64,000 nt of DNA. Origin: Micromonospora sp. WMMD980 (GTDB lineage Bacteria > Actinomycetota > Actinomycetes > Mycobacteriales > Micromonosporaceae). Made by a program: the position numbers and the translations under genes. Of this stretch, positions 17,059-26,357 are shown in pieces. Where the stretch lies: NCBI RefSeq assembly GCF_029626035.1, contig NZ_JARUBE010000003.1, forward strand, positions 2,790,001 through 2,854,000. Reading direction: 5' to 3'. A model generated the notes under the pieces. That model was given only the letters and a program-made list of their open reading frames with translations. It was not told the DNA's origin and did not search any database. Within the stretch, counting starts at the first letter, position 1; the number at the start of each line of letters is the position of its first letter.

Positions 17059-17848
17059 CGACGGTGCCCCCGTCCGCCGCCATCGGATCGGACCGGCCGG
17101 CGAGGGACCGCGACTCCAGCCTCGCCCGCAGCGCGGCGATCTCCTCCCGGAGGGCCGCGACGTCGGCGGCGGTGGCCGGCTCGGGACGGTCCCGGTCGGC
17201 GACCCGCTCGACGATCCAGGTCGCGAGCGACCCGGTCACGAAACCGATCAGGCCGATCCCGCCGACCATCAGGCCGAGCGCGACCAGGCGACCCGCCGTG
17301 GTCACCGGGAAGAGGTCGCCGTACCCGACGGTCGTGATCGTCACCGCGGCCCACCAGAGAGCGTCGGTGAACGACGTGATCGAGGCGTCCGGCGCGTCCC
17401 GCTCCGCGTCGAGCACCGCCAGGGCCGACACGACCACCAGCAGCACGGTCGTGGCACTGACATACAGGGCGAGGCGGCCACGGGCCCAGCCGGTCGTGCG
17501 CCGGGTCAGGTTCAGCACGACCGTGACCAGCCGGAGAGCGCGCAGCGGACGCAGGAACGGCAGCACGAGCACCGTCAGGTCGAACAGGTGGGTGCGCAGG
17601 AACCGCAAGCGGTCACCGGCAAGAGCGAACCGCACCAACAGGTCGACCCAGAAGAGCAGCCAGATCGCCACGCTGGTGGCCTCGCAGGCGAGCACCCACC
17701 GGTCGGGAAGCCGCGGCACGAGGATGGGCCACGCGTAGGCGCCGAGGAAGACGACGGACAGCAGGGTCAACGGGGCGGCACTGAGCTGCTCCCAGCGCCC
17801 GACCGCCCGCTGTCGGAACCCGTCGCGCTCGCCGGACACCACCCCCAC
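17051..17848 (-). CDS. Voltage-gated-type potassium channel
   Basis: The 265-residue protein has an S1-S4-like region (residues ~28-130, with Arg/Leu-rich FLRPLRALRLVTVVLN as the likely S4) and a two-helix pore with filter TTVGYGDLFP (172-181). A short C-terminal coiled coil follows (VAALREEIAALRARLE), typical for tetramerisation. It should conduct K+ across the cytoplasmic membrane. The GTG or ATG region at 17848 begins only 29 bases from the divergent MarR gene, so the two share a promoter region. Confidence 0.88.
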   Translation of the reverse strand: MGVVSGERDGFRQRAVGRWEQLSAAPLTLLSVVFLGAYAWPILVPRLPDRWVLACEATSVAIWLLFWVDLLVRFALAGDRLRFLRTHLFDLTVLVLPFLRPLRALRLVTVVLNLTRRTTGWARGRLALYVSATTVLLVVVSALAVLDAERDAPDASITSFTDALWWAAVTITTVGYGDLFPVTTAGRLVALGLMVGGIGLIGFVTGSLATWIVERVADRDRPEPATAADVAALREEIAALRARLESRSLAGRSDPMAADGGTVDD

Positions 17849-17857
17849 CGCCTTCCC

Positions 17858-17869
17858 TGCACCCGTGCA
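17858..17869. promoter_or_regulatory. Candidate MarR operator palindrome
   Basis: TGCAC-CC-GTGCA, two 5-bp inverted arms, lies in the 29-base gap between the divergent K+ channel and MarR genes, where both promoters must be. MarR proteins commonly bind such palindromes to control themselves and the divergent neighbour. The assignment is by position and symmetry only. Confidence 0.35.
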
Positions 17870-17877
17870 ACCATTGT

Positions 17878-18444
17878 GTGGTGGAACTCTACGTCCCGCC
17901 CGACGAGCCGGTGCCGGACCCCGAGTCGGCGCTCGTCGACGGCCTGGCCGCGCTGAGCCGGGTGCTGGTGGGCTTCACCGCGCGAACGCTGGCCGGCCTC
18001 GACGCGGAGCTGACCCTTCCCCAGTACCGCACGCTGGTGCTGCTCGCCGCACGCGGACCGCTGCGGACGGTCGACCTCGCCACCGCCCTCGAGGTCCACC
18101 CGTCGACCGCGACCCGCACCTGCGACCGACTGGTCCGACGCGGCCTGGTGGCCCGCCGGCAGGGCACCACCGACCGACGGGTCGCCTGGCTGACCCCCAC
18201 CGAGGCCGGACGTGACCTGGTCGCCCAGGTGGTCCATGGGCGGACCGACCGAATCCGCGATCTTGTCCGCCGCGCGGACGGGGTCCGTCGGGCGACCGCG
18301 GCCGATCTCGTCAACGCGCTGGTCGAAGCGGCCGGCGAGCCGACGGAGAGCCGGTGGTGGCGCGACTGGGCGGCCCAACGCGAGGACAGGACCGGACCCC
18401 CCGGGCAGCCGCGCGCTACTCCGCCCTCGACTGCGGGTCGGTAG
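17878..18444 (+). CDS. MarR family transcriptional regulator
   Basis: The 188-residue protein has a MarR winged helix-turn-helix: LPQYRTLVLLAARGPLRTVDLA, recognition helix HPSTATRTCDRLV, and wing RQGTTDRRVAWLTPTE (residues ~45-115), with dimerising helices at both ends. Two adjacent GTG codons (17878, 17881) can start it; the gap upstream is so short that the mRNA may be leaderless. The 3' end overlaps the convergent antiporter gene by 29 bases. It most likely regulates the divergent K+ channel-phosphatase pair. Confidence 0.85.
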   Translation: MVELYVPPDEPVPDPESALVDGLAALSRVLVGFTARTLAGLDAELTLPQYRTLVLLAARGPLRTVDLATALEVHPSTATRTCDRLVRRGLVARRQGTTDRRVAWLTPTEAGRDLVAQVVHGRTDRIRDLVRRADGVRRATAADLVNALVEAAGEPTESRWWRDWAAQREDRTGPPGQPRATPPSTAGR

Positions 18445-19738
18445 TCGCGCCGTCGCGAAGGTCGGCGCCCCGACCGGCTCCGTCGCGGTCCGCCGCGCTC
18501 GGGCCGGCCGTCGCCCGCCGCCCGGTTCCGTCGCCGCGGGCCCGCCGGATCCGGCGCAGCACGCCGTGCCAGTTGGGGACCTCCGAGCTGTCGTCGAACG
18601 CCCGGGCGACCACCACATCGGTCGAGGAGTGCGCCAGAATCGAGATGACGATTGTCAACGCGACGAGGTGGAACACCTCGTCCGCGGCGCCGATGCCGGC
18701 CTCGAGGACGAGCAGCCCGTAGACCACCGAGGCGAAGCCCTTGGGGCCGAACCACATCGCCGCGGCCTGCTCGCGCAGGCTCAGCCCGGACCGCAGGAAG
18801 GACACCCACAGCGCGACCGGCCGGGCCACCACGATCGCCAGCAGGGCGAACACCCACCCGGTCCACGGAATCTCGCCGAGGAACTCCACCGAGATCAGCG
18901 CACCGAACACCAGCAACGCGGCCAGCTTCAGCAGTTCGGCGACGTTCTCCCCGAAGTGCTCGAACGCGGCGCGCTCCCGCGGTCCGAAGGTCGCCACCGT
19001 GATGCCGGCGGCGAACGCGGCCAGGAACAGGTTGCCGTGGGTGACCTTGCCCAGCGCCAGCACCAGCAGCCCGATCGCCACGCCGTTCAACGGCGCGTAG
19101 GCCGCGGACGCGGCGAACCACCGGGTGCGCTCCAGCGCGATGGCGGCCAGCGGCACCAGCACGCCGATCAGCAGTCCGACCGCCAGTTCGGTGCCCAGCT
19201 CTCCCAGGTGCAGGTCCTCCGAGCCGGCCGCGACCGCCAGCAGCACCACCACGAAGGGCAGGGCGAGACCGTCGTTCACGCCGGACTCGACGTTGAGCAG
19301 GTGCCGGAGCCGGGCGGGCACCTTGTCGTTGCCGACCAGCGCGGCCGCGAAGACCGGGTCGGTCGGGGCGAGGATCGCCCCGATCAGCAGCGCCTCGGGC
19401 CAATCGAGACCGGCGACGTAGTGGGCGAGCACCGCGGTGACGAGCAGGGTGAGCGGCAGGCCCCAGCCCAGCGCGCGGCCGGGCAGCCGCCACGCCGAGC
19501 GTAGGTCGGCCCAGCCGACGCGCATGCCGTCGGTGAACAGCACCGCGAACAGCGCCAGCTCGGCCAGTTGCGCCACGATCGGAGAGTCGGCGCGCAGGTG
19601 CAGCACGCCGGTGGTGTCCTCGCCGAGCAGGAAACCGGCCACCAGGAACAGCGCCGCGGTGGACAGGATGGTGCGGTGGGCCAATGCGGAGACGAGCACT
19701 GCGGCCAGCAGGACGGCAGCGAAGCACAACAACAGCAC
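18416..19738 (-). CDS. CPA1-type Na+/H+ antiporter
   Basis: The 440-residue protein has about twelve membrane helices and the CPA1 ion-site motifs GAILAPTDPVFAAAL and ESGVNDGLALP (residues ~135-175). It should exchange Na+ or K+ for protons. The GTG at 19738 is chosen because CCGGAGG lies just upstream; the frame above it is not membrane-like. The last ~50 residues are hydrophilic and Ala/Asp/Arg-rich. It overlaps the MarR gene tail-to-tail by 29 bases. Confidence 0.87.
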   Translation of the reverse strand: MLLLCFAAVLLAAVLVSALAHRTILSTAALFLVAGFLLGEDTTGVLHLRADSPIVAQLAELALFAVLFTDGMRVGWADLRSAWRLPGRALGWGLPLTLLVTAVLAHYVAGLDWPEALLIGAILAPTDPVFAAALVGNDKVPARLRHLLNVESGVNDGLALPFVVVLLAVAAGSEDLHLGELGTELAVGLLIGVLVPLAAIALERTRWFAASAAYAPLNGVAIGLLVLALGKVTHGNLFLAAFAAGITVATFGPRERAAFEHFGENVAELLKLAALLVFGALISVEFLGEIPWTGWVFALLAIVVARPVALWVSFLRSGLSLREQAAAMWFGPKGFASVVYGLLVLEAGIGAADEVFHLVALTIVISILAHSSTDVVVARAFDDSSEVPNWHGVLRRIRRARGDGTGRRATAGPSAADRDGAGRGADLRDGATTDPQSRAE

Positions 19739-19958
19739 GGGAAACCTCCGGGGCGCGGACCAGCACGGTGCCGACCAGACTTCCCGGCGCTCCACGGATC
19801 CTGGCGATCATAACGGCCGCCGACGAGCGGCGCGACGGCGGTGAGCGGCAGACCCCCGTGCCGCGCTGTCCGAGGCGTGGCGCACCGGAGTACGGTGAGA
19901 TCCGGTGCGCCGGGAAGCCTGGTCGGCAGTCGTGACACGTCGTCGACCGGAGGCACCC

Positions 19959-20846
19959 GTGGCCGCAACCGCCATCCGCACGCAGCACCTGACCAAACGC
20001 TACGGCGGACTGCTGGCCCTCGACGGGCTGGACCTCACGGTGCCGGCCGGCGAGGTGTTCGGGTTCCTCGGTCCCAACGGGGCCGGGAAGTCCACCACGA
20101 TCCGGCTGCTGCTCGGCCTGGCCCGGCCCACCGCCGGCCGGGCCTGGATCTTCGACGCCGACGCCGAGGATGTCGCCGCGGCGCACCGGTTGTTGGCGTA
20201 CGTGCCGGCCGACGTGGCGTTGTGGCCCCAGCTCACCGGGGCGGAGATCCTGGAGCTGCTCGCCGCCATCGGGCCGGGTGTCGATCGCGCCTACCGCGAC
20301 GAGCTGGTGGAACGCTTCGCGCTCGACCTGTCCGTCCCGGCCCGCGCCTACTCCACGGGTAACCGGCAGAAGGTGGCCCTGGTCGCGGCGTTCGCCACCC
20401 GTGCGCCGCTGCTGGTCCTCGACGAGCCGACCAGTGGTCTGGATCCCCTGATGGAACTCCAGTTCCGCCGCGCCGTCGCGGTCGCCCGCGACAACGGGCG
20501 GACGGTCTTCCTCTGCTCGCACCAACTGGCGGAGGTCGAGGCGGTCTGCGACCGGGTGGGGATCGTGCGTGCCGGTCGGCTCGTCGACGTCGCCACCGTC
20601 GACGAACTGCGCCGCCTGCACCGTACCGAGGTGACCACCCGTTTCACCGGCCCCGCACCCGACCTGCGCGACGTGGCCGGCGTCGAGATCGTCGCGCAGG
20701 ACGGCGGAATGCTCCGCTTCGCCATGACCGGGTCGCCCGCACCGGCGCTGCGCGCGCTCGCCGCCGCTGAGGTCAGCGCGCTCACGGTGCGGGAACCCAG
20801 TCTGGAGGAGATCTTCCTCGACTACTACGGCGAGTCGGCCCGATGA
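19959..20846 (+). CDS. ABC transporter ATP-binding protein (exporter type)
   Basis: The 295-residue ATPase has Walker A GPNGAGKST (about 38-46), a signature YSTGNRQKV, Walker B LLVLDEPTSGLDP and the switch His in CSHQLAEVE. The C-terminal ~80 residues form the extra domain seen in drug and polyketide exporters of the DrrA/CcmA type. The GTG at 19959 follows GGAGGCACCC; translation above it is not conserved in character. It overlaps the permease gene by four bases (ATGA), forming a two-gene exporter. It is divergent from the antiporter. Confidence 0.88.
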   Translation: MAATAIRTQHLTKRYGGLLALDGLDLTVPAGEVFGFLGPNGAGKSTTIRLLLGLARPTAGRAWIFDADAEDVAAAHRLLAYVPADVALWPQLTGAEILELLAAIGPGVDRAYRDELVERFALDLSVPARAYSTGNRQKVALVAAFATRAPLLVLDEPTSGLDPLMELQFRRAVAVARDNGRTVFLCSHQLAEVEAVCDRVGIVRAGRLVDVATVDELRRLHRTEVTTRFTGPAPDLRDVAGVEIVAQDGGMLRFAMTGSPAPALRALAAAEVSALTVREPSLEEIFLDYYGESAR

Positions 20847-22471
20847 CCGCCACCGCCCCGGCGGGGGCCGGCCACCGGGACCGTTCGACCGCCGGCCGGG
20901 CCGTCACCCGGCTCGCCGTCCGGCAGGTACGCCGGGGGGCGTTCGTCGTGCTGACCGTGACGGTCGGCATGTCGGTGCTGGTCGCCGCCACCTACACCAG
21001 CACGATCGCCGAGGGTGGCGGCGCGCGGGCCCTCGCCGCCCTGGCCGGGAACCCCGCGGTCCGCACGCTGTTCGGCGAACCGGTCGCCCTCGACACGGTC
21101 GGCGGTTTCACGGTCTGGCGCACCGGCGTCGTCCTCGCCGTGCTGCTCTCGGTCTGGGGGACGCTGGTCACCACCCGCGTGACCCGGGGCGAGGAGGAGG
21201 CCGGCCGGTGGGACCTGCTGCTCGCCGGCCGGCTGAGCCCGCCGGTGCTGCTCGGCCGGCATCTCACGGTGCTGACGGCCGCGATGATCCTGACCGGGAC
21301 CGCGCTCGCCGTGGCGCTCACCGCGGCTGGCACCCCGGCCGGCGGGGCGCTCCTGCACGCCGCCGGCCTGGCGCTCGCCGGCACGGTGGCGGTCACGGCG
21401 GCGGCCCTCGCCGCGCAGGTCTTCCCGACGCGATCGGGGGCGACCGGGGCCGCGCTGGCGTTCCTCGGCGTGGGACTGTTGGCCCGGATGGTCGGTGACG
21501 GCGTCACCGTCCTCGGCTGGCTGCGCTGGCTGCCGCCCTACGGCCCGCCGGCGCTGATCCGACCCTATCGGGACGACCGGTGGACACCCCTGGTCGTCCT
21601 CGCGCTCACCGCCGTCGCGCTCGCCGCCGGCGCGCTCGCCCTGGCCGGGCGGCGGGACGCCCGGGACGGGCTGCTCGCCCCCGCCACCGGCCGGCCGCCA
21701 CGGCTGCGGCTCCTCGGCTCGGTGAGCGCCTTCGCCATCCGGCGGCTGCTGCGGCCGTTGGCCGGTTGGTCGGCCGCCGTCGGCGCCTACTTCCTGCTGA
21801 TCGGCATGCTCGCCGACTCACTGACCGGCTTCCTCGCCGACAACCCCCGCTTCGCCGACCTGGCGGCACAGGCGGGCTTCGCCGGCCTCGGCACGGTCCG
21901 TGGGTACGCCGCGACGCTGTTCGCGCTCCTCGCCGTCCCGGTCGGCGCGTTCACCGCCGTCCGCCTCGCCGCGCTCGCCGCCGCCGAGACCAGCGGACGC
22001 CTGACCCTGCTGCACGCCGGGCCGGTCAGCCGCGCCCGACTGCTCGGCGTCGAGATCCGCACCACCGCGGCCGGCGCGGCGGTCCTCGGCACCGTCGCCG
22101 GGGCGGCGGCGTGGCTCGGCGCGGCCCTGGTCGGCGCGAACCTGCCGCTGTCGGCGGCGCTCGCCGGCGCCTGGAACGCGCTGCCGGTCGCGTTGCTCAG
22201 CCTCGCCGCCGCGACCGTCGCCCTCGGCCGCGCACCGCAGGGCGTGGTGGCGTGGGGGATGGTGCCGACCGCCGGCGGGTTCCTGCTCACCGTCGTCGCC
22301 GACAGCGTCCACCTGCCGGGTTGGGTGAGCGCGCTGTCGCCGTACGGCAATCTCGCGGCCGTGCCGCAGACGGCGCCCGACTGGCCCGCCCTGGCCGTCG
22401 TGGGCGCCGTGACGATCGCGGTGGTCGTGGCCGGCCAGCACGCCTATAAGCGACGCGACCTGCGGCAGTAG
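20843..22471 (+). CDS. ABC-2 type exporter permease
   Basis: The 542-residue protein has about twelve membrane helices in two halves (residues ~35-280 and ~295-540) with the GEEEAGRWDLLLAGRLSP and ETSGRLTLLHAGPVSR loops typical of permeases labelled exporters of polyketide antibiotics in actinobacteria. It should form the membrane part of the exporter encoded by the preceding ATPase gene. The substrate is unknown; no biosynthetic cluster is visible nearby. Confidence 0.85.
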   Translation: MTATAPAGAGHRDRSTAGRAVTRLAVRQVRRGAFVVLTVTVGMSVLVAATYTSTIAEGGGARALAALAGNPAVRTLFGEPVALDTVGGFTVWRTGVVLAVLLSVWGTLVTTRVTRGEEEAGRWDLLLAGRLSPPVLLGRHLTVLTAAMILTGTALAVALTAAGTPAGGALLHAAGLALAGTVAVTAAALAAQVFPTRSGATGAALAFLGVGLLARMVGDGVTVLGWLRWLPPYGPPALIRPYRDDRWTPLVVLALTAVALAAGALALAGRRDARDGLLAPATGRPPRLRLLGSVSAFAIRRLLRPLAGWSAAVGAYFLLIGMLADSLTGFLADNPRFADLAAQAGFAGLGTVRGYAATLFALLAVPVGAFTAVRLAALAAAETSGRLTLLHAGPVSRARLLGVEIRTTAAGAAVLGTVAGAAAWLGAALVGANLPLSAALAGAWNALPVALLSLAAATVALGRAPQGVVAWGMVPTAGGFLLTVVADSVHLPGWVSALSPYGNLAAVPQTAPDWPALAVVGAVTIAVVVAGQHAYKRRDLRQ

Positions 22472-22528
22472 ACCGTGGTCGGCGTCGCGGTGGCGTCGAC
22501 CGCCCGGTGCCGCCGCACAACGCCGGGG

Positions 22529-23224
22529 TCAGACCGCGAGGGCCGCGCGCACCTCCCGCTCCGCCGTGGCTCCCCCGTCGCCGTGCGAGGTGACCCGGCC
22601 GGATTCGAGGACGTGGTAGCGGTTCGCCACCCGCAGCGCGAACCCGAGGTGCTGCTCGACGAGCAGCACGCTGAAGCCGGACCGCCGGGTCAGCGCGACG
22701 ATCCGCTCCTGGATCTCGGCGACCACCGACGGCTGGATGCCCTCGGTCGGCTCGTCGAGCATGAGCAGCCGCGGCCGGGTGATCAACGCGCGGGCGACGG
22801 CGAGTTGCTGACGCTGACCACCGGAGAGCAGCCCGGCCCGCCGCCGCAGCAGCGGACGCAGCGCCGGGAACAGGTCCAGCGCCTCCGCCGTCGCCACCGC
22901 GCCGTCGCGCCGGCCGTCGGCGACGAGACGCAGGTTCTCCGCCGCCGTCAGGTGCGGGAAGCACTGCTGGCCCTGCGGGACGTACGCCATGCCGCGCGCC
23001 ACCCGCTCGTGCGGGGCGAGCCGGGTGACGTCCTCGCCGTCCAGCTCGACGGCGCCGGCGGTCGGGCGCAGCAGGCCCGCCGCGACCCGCAGCAGGGTGC
23101 TCTTGCCGGCGCCGTTGTGCCCGAGCACCGCGGCCACCCCGTCGGGCGGGACGGCGAGGTCCACGCCGTGCAGCACCCGGGAACGCCCGTATCCGGCGTG
23201 CACCCCACGCAGGGTCAGCATCAT
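22529..23224 (-). CDS. urtE: Urea-type ABC transporter ATP-binding subunit UrtE
   Basis: The 231-residue LivF/UrtE ATPase has Walker [10 protein letters not shown], a Q-loop in [13 protein letters not shown], signature [15 protein letters not shown], Walker [15 protein letters not shown] and the H-loop LVEQHLGFA. The PQGQQ variant and EGIQPSVV are seen in actinobacterial UrtE rather than generic LivF. It overlaps the truncated urtD by four bases (ATGA). Its operon partners urtA, urtB, urtC and most of urtD are absent because the sequence switches to relA at about 23,380, so it is probably not expressed from its native promoter. Confidence 0.78.
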   Translation of the reverse strand: MMLTLRGVHAGYGRSRVLHGVDLAVPPDGVAAVLGHNGAGKSTLLRVAAGLLRPTAGAVELDGEDVTRLAPHERVARGMAYVPQGQQCFPHLTAAENLRLVADGRRDGAVATAEALDLFPALRPLLRRRAGLLSGGQRQQLAVARALITRPRLLMLDEPTEGIQPSVVAEIQERIVALTRRSGFSVLLVEQHLGFALRVANRYHVLESGRVTSHGDGGATAEREVRAALAV

Positions 23225-23382
23225 GCCTCCAGACCGCTGGGGACCGACCCGGCGTCGACCGGGTGGCCGAGGTAGACCTCCTGCACGCGCGGGTCCGCCT
23301 GGACCTGCGCCACCGTGCCCTCGCTGAGCACCCTCCCCGCGTGCAGCACGGTGACGCTGCGCGCGAAGCGACGCAGGAAGTC
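23221..23382 (-). pseudogene. urtD: 3' remnant of UrtD ABC ATPase
   Basis: The last 53 codons of an UrtD/LivG ATPase remain: [33 protein letters not shown] and QEVYLGHP, which is the conserved C-terminus after the H-loop. Walker and signature motifs are missing. Homology stops at GAC-TTC (23377-23382) and on the other side of that point the plus strand is relA. The fragment ends in ATGA with urtE, showing the original operon order urtD-urtE. Confidence 0.78.
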
Positions 23383-24849
23383 CTCTACTCGATCTACCAA
23401 AAGATGATCGTGCGGGGTCGCGACTTCAACGACATCTACGACTTGGTGGGCGTGCGGATCCTGGTCGACACGGTGCGCGACTGCTACGCGGCGTTGGGCG
23501 TCATCCACGCCAACTGGCAGCCGGTGCCGGGCCGGTTCAAGGACTACATCGCGATGCCCAAGTTCAACATGTACCAGTCGTTGCACACGACCGTCATCGG
23601 GCCCACCGGCAAGCCGGTGGAGATGCAGATCCGCACGTACGCGATGCACCGCACCGCCGAGTTCGGCATCGCCGCGCACTGGAAGTACAAGGAGCACAAG
23701 GGCACCCAGGTGGTGGGCCCGCCGGCGCACATCGACGAGATGACCTGGCTGCGGCAGTTGCTGGACTGGCAGCGCGAGGCGGCCGACCCGAGTGAGTTCC
23801 TGGACGCGCTGCGCTTCGACCTGTCCAGCCAGGAGGTGTACGTCTTCACCCCCAAGGGTGACGTCATCCCGCTGCCGACCGGGTCGACGCCCGTCGACTT
23901 CGCCTACGCGGTGCACACCGAGGTCGGGCACAAGTGCATCGGCGCACGGGTCAACGGCAAGCTGGTGCCGTTGGAGTCGACGCTGTCCAACGGCGACGTG
24001 ATCGAGATCTTCACCTCGAAGTCCGACACGGCCGGTCCCACGCAGGACTGGTTGGGCTTCGTCAAGAGCCCACGCGCCCGCACCAAGATCCGCCAGTACT
24101 TCAACAAGGAGCGGCGCGAGGAGGCGATCGAGGCCGGCAAGGACGCGATCGTCAAGGCGATGCGCAAGCAGGGCATGCCGTTGCAGCGGATGCTCACCTC
24201 GGACGCGCTGATGGCGATCGCCCGGGACCTGCACCTCGCGGACGTGGCCTCGCTCTACGCGGCGGTCGGCGACAGCCAGGTCTCCGCGCAGTCGGTGGTG
24301 CAGAAGCTGATGGCGTCCTACGGCGGCGAGGAGGGCGCGGCGGAGGACATCGCCGAGACCGCCGTGGCCACCCGGCCGCCGCGTAGCCGGCAGAGCAGCG
24401 CCGACCCGGGCGTGGTGGTGCGCGGCGTCAGCGACGTCTGGATCAAGCTGGCCCGCTGCTGCACCCCGGTGCCGCCGGACTCGGTGTTCGGCTTCGTGAC
24501 CCGCTCCGGCGGGGTCAGCGTGCACCGCGACGACTGCGCCAACGCCGAGAAGCTCAAGGCCCAGCCCGAGCGGCTTCGCAACGTCACCTGGAAACTCACC
24601 TCCTCGTCAAGCTTCCTGGTCGCCATCCAGGTGGAGGCCCTCGATCGGCGCGGGCTGCTTGTCGACACCGCGCGGGCCCTCTTCGACGAGCAGGTCAACG
24701 TCCTCTCCGCTACCGTCACCACCACCCCCGACCGAGTGGCGGTGAGCCGATTCAGCTTTGCGATCGCCGATCCGAAGCATCTGGGGCACCTGCTGGCTGC
24801 AGTCCGCAGGATCGACGGTGTCTTCGACGCCTACCGGACAACCGGATAG
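23383..24849 (+). pseudogene. relA: 5'-truncated RelA/SpoT-type (p)ppGpp synthetase-hydrolase
   Basis: Homology begins abruptly at [20 protein letters not shown] inside the synthetase domain and runs to the natural C-terminus: the rest of the synthetase ([23 protein letters not shown]), TGS domain ([19 protein letters not shown]), a CC/zinc-finger-type segment ([12 protein letters not shown]) and an ACT domain ([18 protein letters not shown]). About 490 of roughly 800 usual residues remain; the HD hydrolase domain and the synthetase start are gone. The open frame upstream of 23383 is antisense to urtD and is not rel sequence. Without its promoter and start the gene is expected to be dead. Confidence 0.88.
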
Positions 24850-24989
24850 TTGAGCTGACTGGTGCCGGACTAAAGTGTCCGAGGGGCGACGACATCCGAG
24901 CATCCGTGTTCGCAATCAGAGATGATCTAACTGGCACCAGGCAGCGAGCGGCAACCAGGCTGATGATGTCGTTGGATTCGGTTCGGGTG

Positions 24990-25424
24990 TCAGGGGCGAC
25001 GGCGCAGTGAGCGCAGTGCGGGAACCGCGTCGGTGGCGGCGAGCGCCCAGAGTACGAGCAGCGGTTGGAAGAGCAGGCGGACCGCCCGTGCCGCATCGGT
25101 GTCCAGGCCGAATCCGTCGCGCCCTTCCATGAACTGAGCGATGTTGCCTGGGAAGACCGCGACGAAGAAGGCGGCTACGACCGCTCCGGTGATGCCGCGG
25201 ACGGGCTGTCGCCAGGCGGCGAGCAGGGCCAGCCCCAGAAGGATCTCGACCACTCCGGAGGCGACGACGACGAGGTCGGCTTCGAGCGGGACCCAGGAGG
25301 GCACCTGCGCCAGGAACTCCTGGCGCGCGACGGTGAGGTGGGCGGTGCCGGCGATGAGGAGCATGACGCCCAACGCGACCTGGCCGACCGCGCCCGTCAT
25401 CCGTCGGGCGGACGTGGATGTCAT
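24990..25424 (-). CDS. DoxX family membrane protein
   Basis: The 144-residue protein has four membrane segments with the DoxX pattern: VALGVMLLIAGTAHLTVARQ, QVPSWVP, VVASGVVEILLGLALL and VFPGNIAQFMEG. DoxX proteins are small integral membrane proteins linked to quinone or thiol stress. The ATG at 25424 is preceded by AAAGAGA; upstream frame extension is not conserved in character. It faces the relA fragment tail-to-tail with a 140-base gap. Confidence 0.8.
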   Translation of the reverse strand: MTSTSARRMTGAVGQVALGVMLLIAGTAHLTVARQEFLAQVPSWVPLEADLVVVASGVVEILLGLALLAAWRQPVRGITGAVVAAFFVAVFPGNIAQFMEGRDGFGLDTDAARAVRLLFQPLLVLWALAATDAVPALRSLRRRP

Positions 25425-25491
25425 GGTGTCTCTTTCGTAGCGTGAACGAGGGTCGGACGGCGGTCCCGCCGCGGGGGCGGCTCCTACCACC

Positions 25492-25635
25492 CTACGGACA
25501 GAGGAGACGGCCCAGCTCCAGGTCCCGTACTGCCTCGACCTGTCGACCGAGCTTCGGGGAGCCGCCGCCGAGGTAACCGACGCTGCCGCCGGCCACGGTC
25601 GACGAGACGATCGGCGCGATCATCGGTAGAGACAT
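25492..25635 (-). other. Unassigned 47-codon ORF
   Basis: An open frame begins MSLPMIAPIVSSTVAGGSV, followed by GYLGGGSPKLGRQVEA, and ends LLCP before a TAG. Codon choice is plausible but no family is recognised and no clear ribosome site was found. It lies between the DoxX gene and the integrase remnant, where about 200 bases otherwise hold nothing identifiable. Confidence 0.2.
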
Positions 25636-25649
25636 GCGTCGGCGCGGTA

Positions 25650-26227
25650 GCCAATCGCGTATCGGCGCGGGCCGACGTCGTCGACCTCATGCTCGCCACC
25701 GGCGCCCGTATCGGCGAGATCCTCGCCCTCCGCTGGGAGGACCTGGACCTCGCCGCCGAACGGCCTACCCTGACGATCTGCGGAACGCTGGTCTTCATCA
25801 AGAGCCAGGGCTTCTTCCGGCAGCCCTGGACCAAGAGCGACGCCGGCTACCGGAGGGTCGTCCTCCCCGGTTCGCGGTCGGCATGCTCATGGCCCGCAAA
25901 CTCACCGCCGCGGACAACCCGCACGACGCGATCTTCGCCTCCCGACGAGGCACCTGGCTCTCACCCAACAACGTTCGCCGTCAGTGGCGCCAGGCCCGCG
26001 CAGAAGCCGACCTCGACTGGGTCACCCCGCACACCTTCCGAAAGACCGTCGCCACCCTGATCAAGGAGGAGATCGATACCAAGAGCGCGGCGGCGCAACT
26101 CGGGCACTCCAGCGAGGAGGTCACCGACACCTACTACATCGCCAAGCCGGTACAAGCCCCGGACGTGTCCGGCATCCTCGAACGGCTCGGCAGCCACCCG
26201 AGCAGCCAAGGATCATCATCAGGATAG
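25650..26227 (+). pseudogene. Tyrosine recombinase (integrase) remnant, truncated and frameshifted
   Basis: Only the catalytic half is present. The first frame reads DVVDLMLATGARIGEILALRW (box I Arg) through TKSDAGYRRVVLP. It breaks in a C run at 25865-25868; one added C joins it to RFAVGMLMARKL and then HTFRKT (His-x-x-Arg), LGHSSEEV and the tyrosine in TDTYYIAKP. The N-terminal arm- and core-binding domains are missing, and no plausible start exists above about 25650. It points toward the att copy at 26358, 131 bases away, as integrase genes of actinomycete elements usually do. Confidence 0.82.
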
Positions 26228-26318
26228 AACGATGCACATCGATGACGAACTTGGTTGCCGCACCATGTAAACGGGGGGGTTCGGGGGGCGGTTCAAATCT
26301 CCATAGAAGAAAGTTAAA

Positions 26319-26348
26319 GCCCTGACCAGCATTTCCGCTGGCCAGGGC
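26319..26348. terminator. Hairpin between integrase remnant and att copy
   Basis: Arms GCCCTGACCAGC (26319-26330) and GCTGGCCAGGGC (26337-26348) pair with one mismatch around a 6-base loop. The better T-rich tail (TTTAACTTT) follows it on the minus strand, so it could end transcription of a tRNA reading leftward as well as the integrase reading rightward. Confidence 0.6.
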
Positions 26349-26357
26349 TCTGACTTT

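Noticed and set aside
20843-22471. Antibiotic self-resistance exporter of a biosynthetic cluster
   Set aside because: The permease resembles polyketide-exporter annotations but no biosynthetic genes are nearby.
23263-23382. N-terminal extension of the relA frame up to an ATG
   Set aside because: This stretch is the antisense strand of urtD; rel homology only begins at 23383.
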